A stretch of 64,000 nucleotides of DNA from Leuctra nigra (lineage: Eukaryota > Arthropoda > Insecta > Plecoptera > Leuctridae): positions 1,798,001 to 1,862,000 of the forward strand of contig OW203762.1 in NCBI GenBank assembly GCA_934045905.1, given 5' to 3'. The notes beneath the pieces were generated by a model. The model ran no database searches. It was not told the DNA's origin and worked only from the letters and a program-made list of their open reading frames with translations. A program made the translations under genes and the position numbers. Shown one piece after another: positions 48,505 to 62,476 of this stretch (its first letter is position 1; the number at the start of each line of letters is the position of its first letter).

Positions 48505-48737
48505 AAATATTTTCAATTTGCAGTTGGTATTAATTATCATCACCCTCTCTGAGGTCATCAGAAAAAACCAAGTTTGACACCTATAAGTACTCATCGTATA
48601 TGAGAAAAATCCATACGGGAAGTTGAATGTCAGTTGTCAAGCGTGGAAAGGATTCCACGGTCTTCTGACCTCTTCATCACGGGTCTCGGACTGTAGAAAT
48701 ACAGTTTATATGGAACAGAACCACTGCAGATTGAATA

Positions 48738-48808
48738 GCCTGCTTAGCTTAGTGGTTAGAGCACTGGACCGGCAATTCAGGGACGTGGGTTCGATCCCCA
48801 CAGTAGGC
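48738..48808 (+). tRNA. tRNA-like SINE head outside the palindrome
   Basis: Same 71-nt fold as the others. Its tail runs directly into the TA microsatellite at 48,838-48,893. It follows the preceding unit after about 304 bp, showing the SINE unit is arranged in tandem. Confidence 0.55.
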
Positions 48809-48833
48809 AAATATTTTCAATTTGCAGTTGGTA

Positions 48834-48837
<4 letters not shown>

Positions 48838-48893
<56 letters not shown>
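48838..48893. repeat. TA dinucleotide microsatellite
   Basis: About 55 bases of TA followed by a T run. Confidence 0.97.
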
Positions 48894-48903
<10 letters not shown>

Positions 48904-48965
48904 GGAATTAGTAAGTGTTGCTCCGATTTGTGTTACAAGTGTGAATATCATCTAAAAAAGGAGTG

Positions 48966-50405
48966 ATATCCCCATAAAAAACACTCCGTGTAAAAATACC
49001 AGCCAAGTCTCTTCAACTATAAAAAATATAGGAAATCTAAAAAATTCAACACTGAAAAGTAGTGATATCAAAAAATGGGCCAAGTCGAAACATGATTTTA
49101 TAAACCGAAATATACTTGGCACATCGTTTTTTTAGGACATTAAGGGATATTATTTATATTTATTTACATTTGATTTTTGGCATACACGTCGATATTATTT
49201 ATACACGATGCGCCAAGTATATTTCGGTTTAAAAAATCATGTTTTGACTTGGCCCATTTTTTGATATCACTACTTTTCAGTGCTGAATTTTTTAGATTTC
49301 CTATATTTTTTATAGTTGAAGAGACTTGGCTGGTATTTTTACAAGGAGTGTTTTTTATGGGTTTATAATCCTCTAAAAAAACGATGAGCCAAGTATTTTT
49401 TGAAAAGTTTTGACTTGGCAATTTTTTTGATATCACTACTTTTCAGTGCTGAATTTTTAGATTTCTTCTGTTTTTATTAGAGTAAGAGACTTGGCTGGTA
49501 TTTTTACACGGAGTGTTTTTTTTGGGGATATCACTCCTTTTTTCAGTTCATTCTTACAACTTGTAACATTATATTGTGGCACTAACGACTATAATTCCTT
49601 TAAAAAATATGCCTTTGTGACTTAGTTGCTAAGAAGTTGTGCTTGTTACTGTGTATATGCTATAAATAATATGTTTCGTTCCAATCGGTCCCGCCGTTCT
49701 CGAGTTATGGCATCACTTCCGGTTTTCAAAATGGCGGTTGACATCACTGCCACCTAAAATTTGTATCTGTAAATGTCGTCAATGTCGTCTATAAATGTCG
49801 TCGTATAAATGACGTCATTTCAGGTTTTGGTAATAGTACATTTCAATTTCGACTATTGATATTTTATAAAGAAGACCGTCTAAATCGTTTGGCGCAAGTT
49901 TTGTATCGATCGATCCATCCATTTTTTAGATATGACGTCACTTCCGGTTTCAAAATGGCGGCACAAAAAATGTGTAAGGGCAAGGTATCATCAGACGCCA
50001 AAAGTGCACATGTGGTAAAAATTTCAGATAGATCGGTTCAGCCCTTTAGGCTGTGGCAGTGATAGCAACGTTTCCTGATATCTGAATCTGAATCTGAATC
50101 ATCTTCAGATAGCTTTTAAAAGGGGTGTAATTTCACTGTTTTCACGGCCCTCTAGCTCACAAATGGCAAAACCTATTGTCCCCAAATTTGGTATATGTGG
50201 TGGGGTGGGTCATAGCTCGAAATTAAGATATTTCGCAACAATGTGAGATTTCCCAATTTTGAGATCCAGTAGGCTGAAAATGCCATGTTGTTGCTTACAG
50301 TAAAAGTGTTTGGTCTGCTCCTCAGTTTATTAGGCATTTACGGTATGTTGAGTGACTGTGAGTGTACGGTACGACTTGGCTGGGTGGAGCGACTGCTCCA
50401 CTAGA
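48966..50405 (+). mobile_element. Composite foldback element, copy C3
   Basis: Palindromic CACTCCG module (48970-49361), an extra half copy (49362-49529), then the arm ending GGCTGGGTGGAGCG and CTCCACTAG. Same order as C2. No coding capacity. Confidence 0.75.
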
Positions 50406-50409
50406 TTAT

Positions 50410-51030
50410 TATTCATCTTCCAATAAATTCCGCGGTCTCCGCCACAGACTAAATGGCTGGGTCGATTGACCCGAAATTTTCACCAGATATACAGCTCGTC
50501 TGCTTGATGATACCTTGCCCTCATGATTTTTTTGTGCCGCCATTTTGAAACCGGAAGTGTCGTCATATCTCAAAAACGGCTTGACCGATCGGAACTAAAT
50601 TTGCGCCAATCGATTCAGACCGTCTTGTATATGAAATATCAATTGTCAAAAAAGAAACATATTATTACCAAAACCGGAAATGACGTCATAAAAATGAGGA
50701 TCAGACTTTAATCACCTCTTACTGCAATATCTACATATTCAGAAGGCTTATACTAAAACAAAACATATATGTTAATAAATTATTGGTGGCAGTGATTTCA
50801 GCCGCCATTTTCTAAACCGGAAGTGATGCCATATTTTGAAAACGGCTGGACCGTTTGGAACGAAGCTTTCGCTATTCTTTATGGAATATCATTTTAAGCA
50901 TTATTTAGTAACAAACGCAACTTTACTTTGTGTCCAAATCGGAAATTGCTCTTTTTTTTAAAGGAATTAGTCACTGTTGCTCCGATTTGTGTTACAAGTG
51001 TGAGAATAATCTCAAAAAATTAGTGATATC
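50410..51030 (-). mobile_element. Partial composite element in inverted orientation
   Basis: Arm sequence in the opposite direction to C3 (CCGGAAGTG-CGTCAT, then GTGATATCCCC at the end). It supplies the empty site matching the insertion point of the Helitron-like element at 7096-9153. Confidence 0.7.
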
Positions 51031-51035
51031 CCCTT

Positions 51036-51554
51036 ACAGTTTTTCTTCGATCGAGCTGAAATTTTGCACACATGTAGAGACAACCTTTTTGTTTGCTGAC
51101 CCCGATTTTTTTTGAAATCCATTCATTGGTTAAAATTTAAATAAATCTCTCCTGATAGGCTGAAAAATGAAAGCGGTCTTCGATAATTCAGATCAAACTC
51201 ATATTTTGCATGATCATTAAGACCAACATTAACTCTTATTTAAAAAAAATTCATCCCAATCAGTTCAGAACGTATGAACTTATTAACATTTTTAATATCT
51301 GGCAGTAATGAAGTTTAAAAATGAATGTTTTCCAGTGCCAATTGAATTGCATCTGATTTGCTATATTTACCAGGATGCTTAGATGTTATTTTCAAGTTTC
51401 AATGAAAATCATAATATGTTGTGTTAATTGAGTGATCATATTTCAATTCAATATGGATGTTTTTGTTTTCTGTGCATGTGTACGCATTTCCGGTTCGAGA
51501 AATTGCACGTCCCCGTGCTCGCTCACCAAAGCGTTAAACTGAGCGTTTTCCTAG
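51036..51554 (+). mobile_element. Helitron-like 3'-end fragment
   Basis: Family interior (GATCGAGCTGAAATTTTGCA, then AATGTTTTCCAGTGCCAATT) and end CTAG before T at 51551-51554. The terminal hairpin is mutated (CACCAAAGCGTTAAACTGAGCG). Confidence 0.7.
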
Positions 51555-51679
51555 TTAAAATAAAGGTCTATATTTTATTGGGAATTGAATTTATGATTAA
51601 ATTTATAATAATTATAACTTTCTTGATTGGCCAGCTTCAAACTTCAACCGACAATATGCTTGAGCTCCACTAGTCCAAT

Positions 51680-54600
51680 GCCACGCTGATACATGCCAAA
51701 TATTGCAAGGTATTTACAATGGATACAATCTTACATGAATATCCTCCCTTGACTTGGTCGTGTATAAACCTAATAATAGCACAGATACATGCCAAGTATT
51801 GCAAGGTATTTACAATGGATACAATCTTACATGAATATCCTCCCTTGACTTGGTCGTGTATATACCTAATGAAATAGCACAGATACATGCCAAGTATTGC
51901 AAGGTATTTACAATGGATACAATCTTACATGAATATCCTCCCTTGACTTGGTCGTGTATATATCTAATGAAATAGCACAGATACATGCCAAGTATTGCAA
52001 GGTATTTACAATGGATACAATCTTACATGAATATCCTCCCTTGACTTGGTCGTGTATATACCTAATGAAATAGCACAGATACATGCCAAGTATTGCAAGG
52101 TATTTACAATGGATACAATCTTACATGAATATCCTCCCTTGACTTGGTCGTGTATATACCTAATGAAATAGCACAGATACATGCCAAGTATTGCAAGGTA
52201 TTAACAATGGATACAATCTTACATGAATATCCTCCCTTGACTTGGTCGTGTATATACCTAATAAAATAGCACAGATACATGCCAAATATTGCAAGGTATT
52301 TACAATGGATACAATCTTACATGAATATCCTCCCTTGACTTGGTCGTGTATATACCTAATGAAATAGCACAGATACATGCCAAGTATTGCAAGGTATTTA
52401 CAATGGATACAATCTTACATGAATATCCTCCCTTGACTTGGTCGTGTATATACCTAATGAAATAGCACAGATACATGCCAAGTATTGCAAGGTATTTACA
52501 ATGGATACAATCTTACATGAATATCCTCCCTTGACTTGGTCGTGTATATACCTAATGAAATAGCACAGATACATGCCAAGTATTGCAAGGTATTAACAAT
52601 GGATACAATCTTACATGAATATCCTCCCTTGACTTGGTCGTGTATATACCTAATGAAATAGCACAGATACATGCCAAGTATTGCAAGGTATTTACAATGG
52701 ATACAATCTTACATGAATATCCTCCCTTGACTTGGTCGTGTATATACCTAATGAAATAGCACAGATACATGCCAAGTATTGCAAGGTATTTACAATGGAT
52801 ACAATCTTACATGAATATCCTCCCTTGACTTGGTCGTGTATATATCTAATGAAATAGCACAGATACATGCCAAGTATTGCAAGGTATTTACAATGGATAC
52901 AATCTTACATGAATATCCTCCCTTGACTTGGTCGTGTATATACCTAATGAAATAGCACAGATACATGCCAAGTATTGCAAGGTATTTACAATGGATACAA
53001 TCTTACATGAATATCCTCCCTTGACTTGGTCGTGTATATACCTAATGAAATAGCACAGATACATGCCAAGTATTGCAAGGTATTTAATGGATACAATCTT
53101 ACATGAATATCCTCCCTTGACTTGGTCGTGTATATACCTAATGAAATAGCACAGATACATGCCAAGTATTGCAAGGTATTTACAATGGATACAATCTTAC
53201 ATGAATATCCTCCCTTGACTTGGTCGTGTATATACCTAATGAAATAGCACAGATACATGCCAAGTATTGCAAGGTATTTACAATGGATACAATCTTACAT
53301 GAATATCCTCCCTTGACTTGGTCGTGTATATACCTAATGAAATAGCACAGATACATGCCAAATATTGCAAGGTATTTACAATGGATACAATCTTACATGA
53401 ATATCCTCCCTTGACTTGGTCGTGTATATACCTAATGAAATAGCACAGATACATGCCAAGTATTGCAAGGTATTTACAATGGATACAATCTTACATGAAT
53501 ATCCTCCCTTGACTTGGTCGTGTATATACCTAATGAAATAGCACAGATACATGCCAAGTATTGCAAGGTATTAACAATGGATACAATCTTACATGAATAT
53601 CCTCCCTTGACTTGGTCGTGTATATACCTAATGAAATAGCACAGATACATGCCAAGTATTGCAAGGTATTTACAATGGATACAATCTTACATGAATATCC
53701 TCCCTTGACTTGGTCGTGTATATACCTAATGAAATAGCACAGATACATGCCAAGTATTGCAAGGTATTTACAATGGATACAATCTTACATGAATATCCTC
53801 CCTTGACTTGGTCGTGTATATATCTAATGAAATAGCACAGATACATGCCAAGTATTGCAAGGTATTTACAATGGATACAATCTTACATGAATATCCTCCC
53901 TTGACTTGGTCGTGTATATACCTAATGAAATAGCAGAGATACATGCCAAGTATTGCAAGGTATTTACAATGGATACAATCTTACATGAATATCCTCCCTT
54001 GACTTGGTCGTGTATATACCTAATAAAATAGCACAGATACATGCCAAGTATTGCAAGGTATTTACAATGGATACAATCTTACATGAATATCCTCCCTTGA
54101 CTTGGTCGTGTATATACCTAATGAAATAGCACAGATACATGCCAAGTATTGCAAGGTATTTACAATGGATACAATCTTACATGAATATCCTCCCTTGACT
54201 TGGTCGTGTATATATCTAATGAAATAGCACAGATACATGCCAAGTATTGCAAGGTATTTACAATGGATACAATCTTACATGAATATCCTCCCTTGACTTG
54301 GTCGTGTATATACCTAATGAAATAGCACAGATACATGCCAAGTATTGCAAGGTATTTACAATGGATACAATCTTACATGAATATCCTCCCTTGACTTGGT
54401 CGTGTATATACCCAATGAAATAGCACAGATACATGCCTAGTATTGCAAGGTATTTACAATGGATACAATCTTACATGAATATCCTCCCTTGACTTGGTCG
54501 TGTATATACCTAATGAAATAGCACAGATACATGCCAAGTATTGCAAGGTATTTACAATGGATACAATCTTACATGAATATCCTCCCTTGACTTGGTCGTG

Positions 54601-57600
54601 TATATACCTAATGAAATAGCACAGATACATGCCAAGTATTGCAAGGTATTAACAATGGATACAATCTTACATGAATATCCTCCCTTGACTTGGTCGTGTA
54701 TATACCTAATGAAATAGCACAGATACATGCCAAATATTGCAAGGTATTTACAATGGATACAATCTTACATGAATATCCTCCCTTGACTTGGTCGTGTATA
54801 TACCTAATGAAATAGCACAGATACATGCCAAGTATTGCAAGGTATTTACAATGGATACAATCTTACATGAATATCCTCCCTTGACTTGGTCGTGTATATA
54901 CCTAATGAAATAGCACAGATACATGCCAAGTATTGCAAGGTATTTACAATGGATACAATCTTACATGAATATCCTCCCTTGACTTGGTCGTGTATATATC
55001 TAATGAAATAGCACAGATACATGCCAAGTATTGCAAGGTATTTACAATGGATACAATCTTACATGAATATCCTCCCTTGACTTGGTCGTGTATATACCTA
55101 ATGAAATAGCACAGATACATGCCAAGTATTGCAAGGTATTTACAATGGATACAATCTTACATGAATATCCTCCCTTGACTTGGTCGTGTATATACCTAAT
55201 GTAATAGCACAGATACATGCCAAGTATTGCAAGGTATTTACAATGGATACAATCTTACATGAATATCCTCCCTTGACTTGGTCGTGTATATATCTAATGA
55301 AATAGCACAGATACATGCCAAGTATTGCAAGGTATTTACAATGGATACAATCTTACATGAATATCCTCCCTTGACTTGGTCGTGTATATACCTAATGAAA
55401 TAGCACAGATACATGCCAAGTTTTGCAAGGTATTTACAATGGATACAATCTTACATGAATATCCTCCCTTGACTTGGTCGTGTATATATCTAATGAAATA
55501 GCACAGATACATGCCAAGTATTGCAAGGTATTTACAAATGATACAATCTTACATGAATATCCTCCCTTGACTTGGTCGTGTATATACCTAATGAAATAGC
55601 ACAGATACATGCCAAGTATTGCAAGGTATTAACAATGGATACAATCTTACATGAATATCCTCCCTTGACTTGGTCGTGTATATACCTAATGAAATAGCAC
55701 AGATACATGCCAAGTATTGCAAGGTATTTACAATGGATACAATCTTACATGAATATCCTCCCTTGACTTGGTCGTGTATATACCTAATGAAATAGCACAG
55801 ATACATGCCAAGTTTTGCAAGGTATTAACAATGGATACAATCTTACATGAATATCCTCCCTTGACTTGGTCGTGTATATACCTAATGAAATAGCACAGAT
55901 ACATGCCAAATATTGCAAGGTATTTACAATGGATACAATCTTACATGAATATCCTCCCTTGACTTGGTCGTGTATATACCTAATGAAATAGCACAGATAC
56001 ATGCCAAGTATTGCAAGGTATTTACAATGGATACAATCTTACATGAATATCCTCCCTTGACTTGGTCGTGTATATACCTAATGAAATAGCACAGATACAT
56101 GCCAAGTATTGCAAGGTATTTAATGGATACAATCTTACATGAATATCCTCCCTTGACTTGGTCGTGTATATACCTAATGAAATAGCACAGATACATGCCA
56201 AGTATTGCAAGGTATTTACAATGGATACAATCTTACATGAATATCCTCCCTTGACTTGGTCGTGTATATACCTAATGAAATAGCACAGATACATGCCAAG
56301 TATTGCAAGGTATTTACAATGGATACAATCTTACATGAATATCCTCCCTTGACTTGGTCGTGTATATACCTAATGAAATAGCACAGATACATGCCAAGTA
56401 TTGCAAGGTATTTACAATGGATACAATCTTACATGAATATCCTCCCTTGACTTGGTCGTGTATATATCTAATGAAATAGCACAGATACATGCCAAGTATT
56501 GCAAGGTATTTAGAATGGATACAATCTTACATGAATATCCTCCCTTGACTTGGTCGTGTATATACCTAATGAAATAGCACAGATACATGCCAAGTATTGC
56601 AAGGTATTTACAATGGATACAATCTTACATGAATATCCTCCCTTGACTTGGTCGTGTATATACCTAATGAAATAGCACAGATACATGCCAAGTATTGCAA
56701 GGTATTTACAATGGATACAATCTTACATGAATATCCTCCCTTGACTTGGTCGTGTATATATCTAATGAAATAGCACAGATACATGCCAAGTATTGCAAGG
56801 TATTTACAATGGATACAATCTTACATGAATATCCTCCCTTGACTTGGTCGTGTATATACCTAATGAAATAGCACAGATACATGCCAAGTATTGCAAGGTA
56901 TTTACAATGGATACAATCTTACATGAATATCCTCCCTTGACTTGGTCGTGTATATACCTAATGAAATAGCACAGATACATGCCAAGTATTGCAAGGTATT
57001 TACAATGGATACAATCTTACATGAATATCCTCCCTTGACTTGGTCGTGTATATACCTAATGAAATAGCACAGATACATGCCAAGTATTGCAAGGTATTTA
57101 CAATGGATACAATCTTACATGAATATCCTCCCTTGACTTGGTCGTGTATATATCTAATGAAATAGCACAGATACATGCCAAGTATTGCAAGGTATTTACA
57201 ATGGATACAATCTTACATGAATATCCTCCCTTGACTTGGTCGTGTATATACCTAATGAAATAGCAGAGATACATGCCAAGTATTGCAAGGTATTTACAAT
57301 GGATACAATCTTACATGAATATCCTCCCTTGACTTGGTCGTGTATATACCTAATAAAATAGCACAGATACATGCCAAGTATTGCAAGGTATTTACAATGG
57401 ATACAATCTTACATGAATATCCTCCCTTGACTTGGTCGTGTATATACCTAATGAAATAGCACAGATACATGCCAAGTATTGCAAGGTATTTACAATGGAT
57501 ACAATCTTACATGAATATCCTCCCTTGACTTGGTCGTGTATATATCTAATGAAATAGCACAGATACATGCCAAGTATTGCAAGGTATTTACAATGGATAC

Positions 57601-60250
57601 AATCTTACATGAATATCCTCCCTTGACTTGGTCGTGTATATACCTAATGAAATAGCACAGATACATGCCAAGTATTGCAAGGTATTTACAATGGATACAA
57701 TCTTACATGAATATCCTCCCTTGACTTGGTCGTGTATATACCCAATGAAATAGCACAGATACATGCCTAGTATTGCAAGGTATTTACAATGGATACAATC
57801 TTACATGAATATCCTCCCTTGACTTGGTCGTGTATATACCTAATGAAATAGCACAGATACATGCCAAGTATTGCAAGGTATTTACAATGGATACAATCTT
57901 ACATGAATATCCTCCCTTGACTTGGTCGTGTATATACCTAATGAAATAGCACAGATACATGCCAAGTATTGCAAGGTATTAACAATGGATACAATCTTAC
58001 ATGAATATCCTCCCTTGACTTGGTCGTGTATATACCTAATGAAATAGCACAGATACATGCCAAATATTGCAAGGTATTTACAATGGATACAATCTTACAT
58101 GAATATCCTCCCTTGACTTGGTCGTGTATATACCTAATGAAATAGCACAGATACATGCCAAGTATTGCAAGGTATTTACAATGGATACAATCTTACATGA
58201 ATATCCTCCCTTGACTTGGTCGTGTATATACCTAATGAAATAGCACAGATACATGCCAAGTATTGCAAGGTATTTACAATGGATACAATCTTACATGAAT
58301 ATCCTCCCTTGACTTGGTCGTGTATATATCTAATGAAATAGCACAGATACATGCCAAGTATTGCAAGGTATTTACAATGGATACAATCTTACATGAATAT
58401 CCTCCCTTGACTTGGTCGTGTATATACCTAATGAAATAGCACAGATACATGCCAAGTATTGCAAGGTATTTACAATGGATACAATCTTACATGAATATCC
58501 TCCCTTGACTTGGTCGTGTATATACCTAATGTAATAGCACAGATACATGCCAAGTATTGCAAGGTATTTACAATGGATACAATCTTACATGAATATCCTC
58601 CCTTGACTTGGTCGTGTATATATCTAATGAAATAGCACAGATACATGCCAAGTATTGCAAGGTATTTACAATGGATACAATCTTACATGAATATCCTCCC
58701 TTGACTTGGTCGTGTATATACCTAATGAAATAGCACAGATACATGCCAAGTTTTGCAAGGTATTTACAATGGATACAATCTTACATGAATATCCTCCCTT
58801 GACTTGGTCGTGTATATATCTAATGAAATAGCACAGATACATGCCAAGTATTGCAAGGTATTTACAAATGATACAATCTTACATGAATATCCTCCCTTGA
58901 CTTGGTCGTGTATATACCTAATGAAATAGCACAGATACATGCCAAGTATTGCAAGGTATTAACAATGGATACAATCTTACATGAATATCCTCCCTTGACT
59001 TGGTCGTGTATATACCTAATGAAATAGCACAGATACATGCCAAGTATTGCAAGGTATTTACAATGGATACAATCTTACATGAATATCCTCCCTTGACTTG
59101 GTCGTGTATATACCTAATGAAATAGCACAGATACATGCCAAGTTTTGCAAGGTATTAACAATGGATACAATCTTACATGAATATCCTCCCTTGACTTGGT
59201 CGTGTATATACCTAATGAAATAGCACAGATACATGCCAAATATTGCAAGGTATTTACAATGGATACAATCTTACATGAATATCCTCCCTTGACTTGGTCG
59301 TGTATATACCTAATGAAATAGCACAGATACATGCCAAGTATTGCAAGGTATTTACAATGGATACAATCTTACATGAATATCCTCCCTTGACTTGGTCGTG
59401 TATATACCTAATGAAATAGCACAGATACATGCCAAGTATTGCAAGGTATTTAATGGATACAATCTTACATGAATATCCTCCCTTGACTTGGTCGTGTATA
59501 TACCTAATGAAATAGCACAGATACATGCCAAGTATTGCAAGGTATTTACAATGGATACAATCTTACATGAATATCCTCCCTTGACTTGGTCGTGTATATA
59601 CCTAATGAAATAGCACAGATACATGCCAAGTATTGCAAGGTATTTACAATGGATACAATCTTACATGAATATCCTCCCTTGACTTGGTCGTGTATATACC
59701 TAATGAAATAGCACAGATACATGCCAAGTATTGCAAGGTATTTACAATGGATACAATCTTACATGAATATCCTCCCTTGACTTGGTCGTGTATATATCTA
59801 ATGAAATAGCACAGATACATGCCAAGTATTGCAAGGTATTTAGAATGGATACAATCTTACATGAATATCCTCCCTTGACTTGGTCGTGTATATACCTAAT
59901 GAAATAGCACAGATACATGTCAAGAATTGCAAGGTATTTACAATGGATACAATCTTACATGAATATCCTCCCTTGACCTGGTCGTGTATATACCTAATGA
60001 AATAGCACAGATACATGCCAAGTATTGCAAGGTATTTACAATGGATACAATCTTACATGAATATCCTCCCTTGACCTGGTCGTGTATATACCTAATGAAA
60101 TAGCACAGATACATGCCAAGTATTGCAAGGTATTTACAATGGATACAATCTTACATGAATATCATCCCTTGACTTGAAGTATTGCAAGGTATTTACAATG
60201 GATACAATCTTACATGAATATCATCCCTTGACTTGGTCGTGTATATACCT
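51680..60250. repeat. 98-bp satellite array, about 87 units
   Basis: Unit includes GATACATGCCAAGTATTGCA, AGGTATTTACAATGGATACA and ATCCTCCCTTGACTTGGTCG. A few variants mark units (AACAATGG, AAATATTGC, TTTTGC, TATCTAATG, a three-base deletion). Rare markers recur at exactly 3,330 bp: 53,935/57,265, 54,410/57,740, 55,201/58,531, 55,535/58,865, 56,512/59,842. Minus-strand 72- and 90-codon frames are artefacts. Confidence 0.99.
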
Positions 60251-61564
60251 AAGCACAGTTCGGTCCGATCTTCTCTAGCATTGGTATTAGTTAGAAGGAA
60301 AGTAAAAGATATCCGTGGCCCGGGGGTAAAGCAGTTACTCACATCGAATCATATTTCCGAAAAAAGGACATCGACAAGTAAGTTGCTCCCCAAAGGTTTA
60401 ACCTCTCCCCCTCCTCCTCCCCTCACCCCTCAAACGCTCTTTATTACAGTCGAATGGTTCGCACTCAACTTTCATCATCAAATTGGTTAGGAAAATTAAT
60501 ACAAATGATCTTTGTATAGATACATTCTGCTCTCCCCTCTGCATCCCCCCCCCCCTCCCCACTGACACTTGCGCCCCCGATGCGAGCTCTAATCTTGTTT
60601 GTCGGATATTAAATTGAAAATGCTATTAGGTCTACAAATAAATCACATACATAAACGACAGTATTATAATAGAAAAACAGGACGAAACCGTTTTGTAAAT
60701 TACCCGTGCAGCGCATCGCAATATTTATACTTTTAACTTTTCTTTGTTCATACACAAAGGTTCATATGCTCTTGAAGTAATCATTGCAAGATGAAATGGG
60801 AGTAACGAGGAAGGGGTATTTAGGAAGATTATAAAAATAATATTAACACTTTAATGGGTTCATAGACATTTGTCTCGTTCTTTCGAAATGTAATGACATA
60901 TATGAGAAGCAAAATGTTGCAATGTGGTTGCATATTGTTTTTCAACAAACAAAATCAATTGTGGTGAATACATTTCAATCGGTATAATTTCAAACCCTCT
61001 AAATATCTTGACTACATTTGAAAGTGGAGATTGAAGCAGAGCTGTCTCCTGGGAAGTAAAGTAGAGCGATGTTGATCTTTATCTGGAGCCGAGTGTATCG
61101 AGCATGATATGTGGTGTCTACATTATTATCTGGATCGGAAAGCCAGACGCTCGAAAGATGAGGCCCCAGTGGCGCCGTGGTGTGGCGAAATCCAATAATA
61201 GAAGAGAAAATGGACGCCTCGCCGTCACTATTCGCAGACTCAATTCAAAGTTTCAGAGTAGAAGAGGAAAAGAAAAGATGAGGTGATATTCATTTCTCTT
61301 TTTCGAATTGTGTGGGAGTTATAGGGGTTGGGGGAGGGGGAGGGGGCCAATATCCCGTGTTGGGAAAGTGTTGTAACTTGCTCATGTATTATGGATGTTC
61401 AAATTGATACAAGAGCTTTTGACTGCCGTGTTTATGCTTTATAACAAAATGTGGCAAGAGAAGAAGTAGATCTTTCTGCTGGGTTGAACAAGGATGGAAA
61501 CACAACATGGTGTGACGACAGCGATGGAAAGACAAACTTATAAGATGATTGTTTGTTTCAAATC
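60251..61564. other. Unassigned DNA
   Basis: No supportable gene. Pyrimidine-rich and C-rich stretches occur at 60,405-60,430 and 60,535-60,560. A 60-codon plus frame at 61104-61286, rich in Arg/Lys, ends just before a GTGATA and has no recognisable domain. Confidence 0.4.
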
Positions 61565-61565
61565 A

Positions 61566-61863
61566 TTCTTCTTCTTCTTCTTCTTCTTCTTCTTCTTCTT
61601 CTTCTTCTTCTTCTTCTTCTTCTTCTTCTTCTTCTTCTTCTTCTTCTTCTTCTTCTTCTTCTTCTTCTTCTTCTTCTTCTTCTTTCTTCTTCTTCTTCTT
61701 CTTCTTCTTCTTCTTCTTCTTCTTCTTCTTCTTCTTCTTCTTCTTCTTCTTCTTCTTCTTCTTCTTCTTCTTCTTCTTCTTCTTCTTCTTCTTCTTCTTC
61801 TTCTTCTTCTTCTTCTTCTTCTTCTTCTTCTTCTTCTTCTTCTTCTTCTTTCTTCTTCTTTCT
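61566..61863. repeat. TTC/GAA trinucleotide array, about 300 bp
   Basis: Nearly pure TTC with one or two extra T near 61,683 and 61,850. A homopurine-homopyrimidine mirror repeat of this length can form triplex DNA. The Phe, Leu, Ser and Lys/Arg frames are artefacts. Confidence 0.98.
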
Positions 61864-62476
61864 TAAGCGAGCATAAGCGAAGCACCGGTATGCAGCACTC
61901 TAACCTTGATCTATCAAATAATCACAAATAATTCCTCAAATAATCACTTGCAGGATAACATAAGAGGTAAAATTTTCTTCATAAACTGGGAATATTGCCA
62001 CAAAACCTTGCATTCAATATATCCAAGAGAAGCAAAATACTTTCCCGTCACTCCCAAAATCACAGCCATTTTTCTACAGATATTGGCTAGAATACCACAA
62101 AACCTTATGTTCACCAAATACTTCCAAGAATAGCAACTCCTGTCAATGTCAAAATAATTGTGAAACAAATGTCACTGCCTACTGATATACCTATACAGAA
62201 ACAAAGTTATCATGGTCCAAAGGTATTTTATGAACATTTCGTGGAAGATTTAGTTGCTACGATACGAAAATCAAGTTTCCGATGAAACCAAAGGAGCAAA
62301 CTTGCTGAAAATCATTTTGACCACAACCAGTATAGTAATATAAGTTTCGTGAAAAAATTAGCCTGATCCAAGGCTTCATTTGGCAGGAGACGCCAAAAGC
62401 ACAGATAAACAAATAAAAAAAAACAGAGATTCGAGCCATAAGTTTCAAGTGGAGACGCTCGCTCCGCTCGCTTAAT
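61863..62476. mobile_element. Element with inverted TTAAGCGAGC ends
   Basis: Left end TTAAGCGAGCATAAGCGAAG follows the TTC array; right end GCTCGCTCCGCTCGCTTAA closes it. The ends resemble the Helitron-like 5' end, but here both ends are of that type and no CTAG hairpin is present. No coding capacity. Confidence 0.45.

Larger units (their letters stand above)
45707..48659. repeat. 2.95-kb near-perfect palindrome
   Basis: Every position p pairs with 94,366 minus p; the spacer is the three bases GCA at 47,182-47,184. Private variants of each SINE unit are mirrored exactly (for example GGAGATCGAACC at 45,871 and GGTTCGATCTCC at 48,484), so arms of about 1,475 bp are essentially identical. The left end is at 45,707, where TTCCAAGCG replaces the expected base order. 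Confidence 0.93.

Noticed and set aside
45862..48808. Functional tRNA gene cluster
   Set aside because: All copies sit in SINE units with fixed tails, share an abnormal anticodon loop, and are mirrored by the palindrome; tRNA-like heads are the better reading.
51670..59624. Repeated 72- and 90-codon minus frames
   Set aside because: Readings of the 98-bp satellite that arise only where small indels let units join; no independent evidence of coding.
51680..60250. CRISPR-like array
   Set aside because: Units are 98 bp with no unique spacers and the DNA is eukaryotic; it is a satellite.
61104..61286. Arg/Lys-rich 60-codon plus frame
   Set aside because: No motif, no partner exon and ordinary composition for purine-rich DNA.
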